Below are positions 58,058 through 64,000 of a DNA stretch of 64,000 nucleotides, one piece after another. Origin of the DNA: Thiocapsa imhoffii (GTDB lineage: Bacteria > Pseudomonadota > Gammaproteobacteria > Chromatiales > Chromatiaceae); the NCBI RefSeq assembly GCF_016583985.1, contig NZ_NRSD01000007.1:62001-126000 (forward strand). Reading direction: 5' to 3'. How positions within the stretch are numbered: the first letter of the stretch is position 1; every line of letters begins with the position of its first letter. The notes under the pieces are model-generated. The model saw only the letters and a program-made list of their open reading frames with translations. It did not search any database and was not told where the DNA came from. Made by a program: the position numbers and the translations under genes.

Positions 58058-59568
58058 AGATCGGCGATGAGGTGTTTCATCGTGACTTTGGGCGCGGCAG
58101 GATTCTGAACCTCTATCCGGAGGGGCCGACCGCGATGGTGGATTTCGGTTACATGACCGATCTCGTGCTGCTCGCGGCATTGGATGATGCCTCGCTGCCG
58201 GGCGCTGACGTCGAGCAGGAGCCGGCCGCGGTTAACCCATCCTCCCCAGGCGCGGCGGCATCCGCGACGCGGCGTCCACCGGGCTACGGGGTGAACGGGA
58301 CGTCGCGACGGGCAGCCGCTCATCCAAGCGCGGTATCGCGCGACGCGGTGGCGGAACCGGGATCAGGACGGATCGCGCATCCGCCCCCTGATGCGGTGGC
58401 GATGGGTAGAATGGCAGACCGGTCGAGCCTATCAGCGCAGACCGTCGAGGCCCGGCGTGCGGTCATCGCGCTGCGTTTGGGGCAGGTGTTGGAGTCGCAT
58501 GTTGATGATTTGAGCGTGGGTCTGAACGGCATCCTGGAGCGCTTCGATGCGACCCTGCGGCAGGCGGGCAAGCATCAACCCCAGACCCTGTTGATCGAGG
58601 GCGCCTGGGGGCAGGGGAAGACGCATCTGCTGACGGTGCTGACGGCCGCGGCGGTGCGACACGAGTTCGCGGTGTCCAGCGTGGTTCTCGATGGGGTCGC
58701 GACCACCCTCTCGGATCCGATGAAGCTGTTCGAGGCGATCACCAATGGGATCCGCTTTCCCGGTGATGCGCTCCCGGGCGGGCTATCGGTCAATCTGACC
58801 CGCGCGCGGCGCTCAGGTCACCTGGAACGACTGGGCCACCTGGGGGCCACGATGCTCGCTGAGGTGTTCGAGCAGATTCCACGCTCGGCGTTCGAGGAGT
58901 ACGACGCGCTCCAGATCATCGAGGATTATCTGGGTCTGTTCCTGGCCCCGAGCGCCGCCAAGAATCGGCTTGCCGGGCTTGGCTTCAGAAACCTCCATCT
59001 CCCACCCCTGCGGGCGCGGGCTGTTGCCGAGTATGCCAGGCGGTTCTGCGATCTCTTGTCGAACTGGACCTGGCTGTGCGCGGTCGCGGGTGCCCGTGGT
59101 CTGGTCGTCATCCTGGATGAGTTGGACGTCGATTATGCGAGCACGGCACGACGCGGGGCACAGGCGCAGCGACTTCGTGAGCGCCGTCAGGATCTCTTGG
59201 AGCAGCTTGGGTGCTTGCGTGCGCAACGTATTCCCTTAGTCTTGGCATTCGCCTCCGCTCCTGCCGCGCCGGGGATCGATCCGGAACATGATGCCTCGCG
59301 GAACCTGCATGACGTCATCGGGGGGGTGGACGACTCGGTCGTAGCCCCGGTCCCGAGTGAGGCCGATCTGCAGGAACTCGTGAAGAAGATCCTGGCGCTC
59401 TACCGCATCGCCTATCCAGAGGCGGTAGCGGGGACTCGCCAACAGGCGATGGCTGGACTGACGGATCGGTTGCTCACACAGTATCAACGCCAGGGCAATC
59501 CCGTGCCGCGCTATTTCGTGCGCAGCACGCTTGAGTCGCTGGATCTGCTCACGACGCACGCGGATTGA
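58054..59568 (+). CDS. DUF2791/BrxD-like P-loop ATPase with N-terminal Tudor-like domain, third of three
   Basis: 504 residues. The first ~45 residues (GDEVFHRDFGRGRILNL, then VDFGY) look like the small beta-barrel (Tudor/CarD-like) found at the end of UvrD/PcrA helicases and in CarD, known to bind RNA polymerase. A Pro/Ala-rich linker (about 50-120) precedes the ATPase: Walker A GAWGQGKTH (183-191) and Walker B VVILDELDVD (about 351-360). Overlaps the previous gene by four bases; the helicase gene starts 10 bases beyond. Function inferred only from family. Confidence 0.72.
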   Translation: MKIGDEVFHRDFGRGRILNLYPEGPTAMVDFGYMTDLVLLAALDDASLPGADVEQEPAAVNPSSPGAAASATRRPPGYGVNGTSRRAAAHPSAVSRDAVAEPGSGRIAHPPPDAVAMGRMADRSSLSAQTVEARRAVIALRLGQVLESHVDDLSVGLNGILERFDATLRQAGKHQPQTLLIEGAWGQGKTHLLTVLTAAAVRHEFAVSSVVLDGVATTLSDPMKLFEAITNGIRFPGDALPGGLSVNLTRARRSGHLERLGHLGATMLAEVFEQIPRSAFEEYDALQIIEDYLGLFLAPSAAKNRLAGLGFRNLHLPPLRARAVAEYARRFCDLLSNWTWLCAVAGARGLVVILDELDVDYASTARRGAQAQRLRERRQDLLEQLGCLRAQRIPLVLAFASAPAAPGIDPEHDASRNLHDVIGGVDDSVVAPVPSEADLQELVKKILALYRIAYPEAVAGTRQQAMAGLTDRLLTQYQRQGNPVPRYFVRSTLESLDLLTTHAD

Positions 59569-59578
59569 GGCAGGGCTG

Positions 59579-61765
59579 ATGTCTGAGCCATGCGGGAGCA
59601 GCACTTCCGAGACGCCCGTGAACGACCCCTCGCGAACGCCCTCCAATCGGGCCTTGCTCGAACGACTGGGGCCGGTTGGCCGGGTCTTTTTCGGACAGCG
59701 GTTCCAGGCGCTGACCGAGATCCAGCGTCAGGCGATCGAACCCATCCTGGCGGGCCACAGCCTTTTGGTGACGGCCGCGACAGCAGCGGGGAAGACCGAG
59801 GCGATCTGTGCCCCGCTGATCGCGCGGCTGCGCCAGTCGCCAGCCCCGCGGACCCCAAGGATTCGGATGCTGGTCATCGCGCCGACCCGGGCGCTGGTCA
59901 ATGATCTCGCGGCACGTCTGAGTGGACCGCTCGCCGATCTCGGCTGGGCCTGCGGACGGCAGACGAGTGATCATCGCGACAAAAAGCGCCACCCCGAGGT
60001 CTTGGTCACAACCCCAGAATCACTAGATTCGATGTTGGTCCGCGATGGCGTGGTGCGAGAGGCGCGGACGGTGGATCACTTGCTGGCTGGGGTCGAGGCG
60101 GTCTTCATCGATGAAGTCCACCTTTTTGCGGGATCATCACGAGGCGATCAGCTCATGTGGCTGCTGCAGCGGCTGCGGCTGTTGCGAAGTTTCGCCCATG
60201 AGAATGGACTCACCCCCACCGCGGATCTCCAGCTCTGCGGTGGCAGCGCGACGGTCGCCGCGCCCGAGCGGGTCGCGCAACGCCTCCTTGGGGCCACGGC
60301 GCGGACCCTATGCGTGGCGGGGTTTCGGCCGTTGGAGATGTTTTGTCTGGAGCAGGAGCAGTGGCTCGCGATCGAACCGGGTTTCAGCGCCACCAACATC
60401 CGCGACCTGATCACCGTGATCGGTGCCGGGACGGATGCCAGCGCGATGGCTGAGCGCATCTGGCAGATCTTGCGCGCCTCCCCCGAGGAGCAGGGGATCT
60501 GCCGGAAGCTGCTCGTGTTCGTACCCACCCGCCGGCTGTGCGATCAATTGTCCGTGGTGCTGCGCGAGGTGCTGACACGGCGCCGTGCGATGCGCGTCTT
60601 CGGCCACCACGGAAGTTTGGAACGGAGTGCGCGCGAGCAGGCCGAGGCCGGTTTTGCCGCGGCACGCGACGCGGTGCTGGTCGCGACGACGACCCTTGAG
60701 GTGGGCGTTGACATCGGCGACGTCGATGCCGTTGTGCTGGTTGGACCACCACCGGATACGAGCTCGCTGCTGCAACGGGTTGGGCGTGCGGGCCGGTGCA
60801 GCGGCATCACCCGCATCCTGCCGATCGCGCGGGATCACATCGAGCGCGCGGCCTTCGGGAGCCTTTTGGCGAAGGCGCGCGATGGCCGATTGGATGAGGC
60901 CCGCGATGCCCGCCGCTGGTCGGTCTTCGTGCAGCAAAGCGCCAGCTATATCGCGCAGACCCCGAGGAAACGCCGCGGCCGTAAGTCCCTGCTGGCGTTG
61001 GCGCAGGCGGTCTGGCCGGATCGGGACACGGCCGAACGCATTCTCGATCATCTCTGCCGTGAGGATCATCTGGTCGCTACCGGCAATCATCTGAGTCTTG
61101 GCGAGGACTGGAGCGATCGATTGGGGGAGGGCGGTGGTGATTTTCATGGCAACCTGGATGCGGATCGGGTTGGGCGTCCGGTCGTGGATGTCTCGACCGG
61201 TGAGGTACTCGCCTATGTCCAGGGCGCGGAGAGTACCTCTGGGACGATCCAGCTTGGCGGACAACGCTGGTCCGTGGTGAGTGAGTCGGGCGAAATCCTG
61301 CTCAAGTCGACCCAAGGCGGTGGTCCCGCCGAGACCATGCGGTATGGCTCGCGGCGTGCGCCGACACGCCATGCCTTTGCGTGCCATGTCCTGGCCGGAC
61401 TTGGTTATGCGCCCGAGGATGCGCCCGTAATCAAGGGTGGCGGGCGATCACTCTGGTGGCACTGTGGCGGCAGCGCCTATGAACGGGTCTTATTGCAATT
61501 GTTGCCGGATCAGGGGGCGGTCAAGGGGTTGGAAGGCCTCGCGCTCACCGAGCCGCCCGAGCCGGATCAACTCGCGCGTCTCGCGCAAGACGAGGCCTTC
61601 ATTCGCGGGGTCATCGCAAAGATGACGAGTGCGCTCAGTTCCGTCATGGCACCTGGACCTTGGCATGCCTTGTTACCGGATCAGGTCCAACGTGAGGTGG
61701 TCATGGACCTCTTCGGGGTCGATGCATTCATTCAATGGCTGCGCACGCGGCGACTGTGTCACTGA
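59579..61765 (+). CDS. Superfamily 2 helicase, BrxHI/Lhr-like
   Basis: 728 residues from ATG 59579. Motif I ATAAGKTE (about 67-74), motif II DEVH (177-180), motif III-like GGSATVA, and motifs V-VI TTLEVGVDIGDVD through LLQRVGRAGR (about 370-405) define a DExH helicase with two RecA domains and a ~300-residue C-terminal extension. The arrangement behind BrxD-like ATPases matches the brxD-brxHI pair of type 2 BREX. It probably unwinds or moves along DNA in the interference step. Other DExH families cannot be excluded. Confidence 0.82.
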   Translation: MSEPCGSSTSETPVNDPSRTPSNRALLERLGPVGRVFFGQRFQALTEIQRQAIEPILAGHSLLVTAATAAGKTEAICAPLIARLRQSPAPRTPRIRMLVIAPTRALVNDLAARLSGPLADLGWACGRQTSDHRDKKRHPEVLVTTPESLDSMLVRDGVVREARTVDHLLAGVEAVFIDEVHLFAGSSRGDQLMWLLQRLRLLRSFAHENGLTPTADLQLCGGSATVAAPERVAQRLLGATARTLCVAGFRPLEMFCLEQEQWLAIEPGFSATNIRDLITVIGAGTDASAMAERIWQILRASPEEQGICRKLLVFVPTRRLCDQLSVVLREVLTRRRAMRVFGHHGSLERSAREQAEAGFAAARDAVLVATTTLEVGVDIGDVDAVVLVGPPPDTSSLLQRVGRAGRCSGITRILPIARDHIERAAFGSLLAKARDGRLDEARDARRWSVFVQQSASYIAQTPRKRRGRKSLLALAQAVWPDRDTAERILDHLCREDHLVATGNHLSLGEDWSDRLGEGGGDFHGNLDADRVGRPVVDVSTGEVLAYVQGAESTSGTIQLGGQRWSVVSESGEILLKSTQGGGPAETMRYGSRRAPTRHAFACHVLAGLGYAPEDAPVIKGGGRSLWWHCGGSAYERVLLQLLPDQGAVKGLEGLALTEPPEPDQLARLAQDEAFIRGVIAKMTSALSSVMAPGPWHALLPDQVQREVVMDLFGVDAFIQWLRTRRLCH

Positions 61766-61783
61766 CCACGGGAGGGATCTGCC

Positions 61784-62053
61784 ATGACGGGTAACGCCTA
61801 TTCAGTCCACACGGATTCAGGCCACACGGAGCCGGGTTTCGCGCCCGGTGGCGTGGCACCGGCAATGCCCAGCAATCCGTGGATGACCCTGCTTGTCCTC
61901 GGCTCGGACGCCATGCATGATTCCAGCATGATGGTGATCGCGACCTGCCTTCAACCCTGGTCTTGGGTCACGGATGAGTGCGCCGACGCGGGTTCGCGTG
62001 CGCAGCCGCGCTCGCGGTCTGACCTGATCGTCTCCATGGAGCGGTTCGCATGA
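61784..62053 (+). CDS. Small ORF between helicase and second DUF4007 gene
   Basis: 89 residues. GGAGGG lies seven bases before the ATG and its stop overlaps the next start (ATGA), which is good evidence for translation. The protein itself is Gly/Pro/Ser-rich at the start and Arg/Ser-rich at the end, with nothing recognisable. It may be a real small subunit or merely a leader for the DUF4007 gene. Confidence 0.38.
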   Translation: MTGNAYSVHTDSGHTEPGFAPGGVAPAMPSNPWMTLLVLGSDAMHDSSMMVIATCLQPWSWVTDECADAGSRAQPRSRSDLIVSMERFA

Positions 62054-62931
62054 CGCCAACGTCACTCCCATCCCCACTGCCGCTGAATTTTCCACAGACC
62101 TTTCTCGCCGATCGTCGCCTGCTTGGGCAGTTGCTGGAGTTCGCCGAGCGCGGTGGCACAGGGACGATCGAGACGATCGGAGACGCAACGGGCATCCCCA
62201 CCGGGCAGTCGACCGGGAAGGTCGAGCCGATGATCCATTACGCGCGGGGCATGGGGCTGGTCCAGGCCTGGAAGGCGAATGGCGTCTGGCAACTCCAAGC
62301 GTCGTTGCTCGGACGCATGGTCTTGCAAGAAGATGCCTTTCTCGCCGAGCCCCTGACCCTGTGGTTACTGCATTTGCTCTTGTCGCGCCGGCTCGGTCGC
62401 GCGGTGCCGGCCGTCGGTCTCGCCGATCCCTGGTTCCAGTTGTTCGCCGAAGGGCGTCTGCGCCTGGGCGAGCAGGTGGATCAGGAGGCCTACACGCGTT
62501 TGTTGGTCGAGCGCCATGGGGCGAAAGGCTATTTGAAGGGGCTGGCCGCGCTGGTGTTGCGCATGTATCGCGAGCGCGCGGCCTTTGGTGATGCGGGGAT
62601 CTTGAGCCGTACGGGGGCGGACGGTGCGGAGCGATTCGTGCGCGAACCGGCGCCCTTCGAGGTCCCATTCTTCCCCGCTTACGCGGTGTTCTTGTGGTTG
62701 CTGTGGGATGAATCCTACCCGGATGTCGCGCAGCTCAGTTTTGATGAGATGGTTCATGAGACCCGGTTTTTGACACTCTTGGGCTGGGACGGGGCGCGCG
62801 CGGCGGCATGGCTCGATTGGCTCTCCGACGAGCGGTTGGCGCAACTCGATCGCTACACCGGCAGTGTGATGGTGTTGCGCTTGGTCTCGACCGAGGTGAT
62901 CGTCGGGCGGCTCTATCATGAACTGATCTAG
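62050..62931 (+). CDS. DUF4007-like protein (second copy)
   Basis: 293 residues. The N-terminal pattern NFPQTFLADRRLL, then TGIPTGQSTGKVEPMIHYA and GMGLV parallels the GVGRNMV...YW...GLV block of the first copy, suggesting the same winged-helix superfamily although the two are far apart in sequence. GGAG stands eight bases upstream. It is followed by another large ATPase, repeating the order seen at 40.0-44.4 kb. Confidence 0.65.
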   Translation: MTPTSLPSPLPLNFPQTFLADRRLLGQLLEFAERGGTGTIETIGDATGIPTGQSTGKVEPMIHYARGMGLVQAWKANGVWQLQASLLGRMVLQEDAFLAEPLTLWLLHLLLSRRLGRAVPAVGLADPWFQLFAEGRLRLGEQVDQEAYTRLLVERHGAKGYLKGLAALVLRMYRERAAFGDAGILSRTGADGAERFVREPAPFEVPFFPAYAVFLWLLWDESYPDVAQLSFDEMVHETRFLTLLGWDGARAAAWLDWLSDERLAQLDRYTGSVMVLRLVSTEVIVGRLYHELI

Positions 62932-63026
62932 TCCCATCCACACTGAGATCCCGGTCTGGGCGGAGCCGCTCGCGCCCGAGCGATCTCGAGTGATGGTGTG
63001 CTATCAGGGAAATCCGGAGGATAAGG

Positions 63027-64000
63027 TTGAAGATCGGAAGCCTGGTCAGGTTCAACGAAGAACGATTCTTCGAGGGTGCGGTGCAGTTGCGCTGGGTGCA
63101 GGAGCGCTGGCCGCGGGCCCAACAGGCGGCGGGGGCCTTCGTCTTCCACGGTCCACGCTATCACGGCGCCGCCGATGCCGAGCAGGATGGGGTCGGACGG
63201 GGCTATCGGCTGAAGGACACCGCGAGCGTGGTCGCGGATCTAGTGGATTCGATCCTCGGTGGCCTGAACGGCGAGGAGCACAATCCCTACGGTCTGGCGG
63301 TGGCTGGATACGGGACAGGCAAATCCCATCTGGCGACCGCCATCGCCTGTTTGCTGGGCGATCCCCGAGGGCCGACCGCGGCCCAGATCCTCGCGAACCT
63401 CATCCAGGCGGATGCCGAGATCGGTGCCCGCCTCGCCACGGCGATGGCGCAACTGCACAAGCCGGTGCTGGTGCTCTGTCTCGATGGGATGGCGGGTTTT
63501 CATCTTGGCAACGCGCTGGTCCAGGCGGTGTTTGCGCAATTGGAGCGCTATGGGGTCGATGCCACGGCGATCCGTGAACTCTCGCCACGCTTCCAAACCG
63601 CCGAGCAGTTCGTGGCGCGGAATTTTGACATCCGTGCCGAGTCCTTCGCGCGCCACTGTCCCGGGCTGAGCGGCGAGGAGATCATCGCGCGCCTGCGTCA
63701 GAACGACGAGGCGATCTACGAGCAGGTCGACGCGCTCTATCTGGATGCCAATGGGGCAGCCATCCCGGTGGTGGGACAGGAGTCGGCGCAAGAGCTGATC
63801 AACACCCTCTGCGAGGTCTACTGTGGCCCCGCCGGGCCCTTTGCGAGCCTCTTGATCTTGTTCGATGAATTCGGTCGCTATCTGGAGTATGCGGCGGAGA
63901 AGCCTCAGCTCGCCGGCGACGCCGCCTTGCAGCAGATCTTCCAAGGTGTGCAGGACAATGCCGGTCGGGTGCGCTTCATCGGGCTGATTCAATATGAGTT
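63027..64000 (+). CDS. Large P-loop ATPase of the defence operon (second copy, cut by window end)
   Basis: 324 codons up to the window edge. I set the start at TTG 63027 (LKIGSLVRFNEE) since GGAGG ends six bases before it and the frame is open through the edge. Walker A GYGTGKSH is near residue 96 and Walker B LLILFDEFGRYLEYA near 283. The Walker B context (DE-x-G-x-(F/Y)-LEY) matches that of the first ATPase (DELGQFLEYE), so the two are related. The remaining gene and what follows are outside the window. Confidence 0.75.
   Translation, partial: MKIGSLVRFNEERFFEGAVQLRWVQERWPRAQQAAGAFVFHGPRYHGAADAEQDGVGRGYRLKDTASVVADLVDSILGGLNGEEHNPYGLAVAGYGTGKSHLATAIACLLGDPRGPTAAQILANLIQADAEIGARLATAMAQLHKPVLVLCLDGMAGFHLGNALVQAVFAQLERYGVDATAIRELSPRFQTAEQFVARNFDIRAESFARHCPGLSGEEIIARLRQNDEAIYEQVDALYLDANGAAIPVVGQESAQELINTLCEVYCGPAGPFASLLILFDEFGRYLEYAAEKPQLAGDAALQQIFQGVQDNAGRVRFIGLIQYE

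Noticed and set aside
61817..62668. Minus-strand 283-residue Arg/Pro-rich frame
   Set aside because: Composition is that of an antisense frame of the DUF4007-like gene and the small ORF.
40002..64000. Standard BREX, DISARM, Druantia or Dpd locus
   Set aside because: No PglZ, BrxL, methyltransferase, DUF1998 helicase or DpdA-type transglycosylase could be seen.
1..64000. CRISPR array
   Set aside because: No series of equal-length repeats with unique spacers was found; the GATC-rich stretch near 22,485 is a short hairpin.

Overview
The window looks like the chromosome of a GC-rich sulfur-oxidising gammaproteobacterium, most likely a purple sulfur bacterium (Chromatiaceae) or a close relative. 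The signs are soxB facing soxA-soxX, a GlrK/GlrR-type two-component system, YebG, GlnS, a prokaryotic V-type ATPase and high-GC codon use. I cannot name the genus from sequence alone.

0-38 kb is mostly ordinary chromosome. It holds the start of a V-type ATPase operon (1-2.8 kb, minus); a two-gene osmoprotectant ABC transporter (3.0-5.4 kb); a Cys-rich lipoprotein divergent from a cytoplasmic molybdopterin oxidoreductase (5.5-9.1 kb); a YheT-like hydrolase divergent from tolC-aroC-MFS (9.2-14.0 kb); a glycogen/alpha-glucan cluster of glgX, GH57 and DUF4912 (14.2-18.8 kb); yebG with a near-consensus LexA box; a large unrecognised exported cytochrome-like protein with internal repeats (20.4-22.4 kb); glnS, a DinB-like protein and a uracil-DNA glycosylase; glrK-glrG-glrR directly behind a tRNA-Leu gene; soxA-soxX facing soxB; a DUF485 protein with actP; a cysteine desulfurase; and a secreted lipase-like hydrolase.

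39.1-40.0 kb is a graveyard of decayed toxin-antitoxin genes (HigB-like, HigA-like and PIN-like remnants). It marks the left border of a defence island.

40.0-64.0 kb (to the window edge) is one long, tightly coupled plus-strand operon of twelve genes. In order: DUF4007 protein; 1162-aa P-loop ATPase; short DndC-like PP-loop sulfurtransferase; DptF-like ATPase with an N-terminal domain resembling the phosphorothioate-sensing sulfur-binding domain (SBD); DptG-position protein; 1813-aa DptH-like HerA translocase with an apparent internal PD-(D/E)XK nuclease motif; coiled-coil protein; three consecutive DUF2791/BrxD-like ATPases; a BrxHI/Lhr-like helicase; a small ORF; a second DUF4007-like protein; and a second large ATPase cut by the window end. 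Counting the small ORF makes thirteen. I see no DndB, DndD, DndE, methyltransferase or PglZ. My reading is a composite antiphage system that joins a phosphorothioate-type modification/sensing core (dndC-like, dptFGH-like) to a BREX-like ATPase/helicase module. The cysteine desulfurase 2 kb upstream could supply the sulfur. A 4.6-kb AT-rich segment (about 44.63-49.2 kb) begins inside the dndC-like gene and covers the dptF/dptG-like genes, so this core was probably swapped in by recombination. Functions in the island come from motif reading and memory of families; no search was run.
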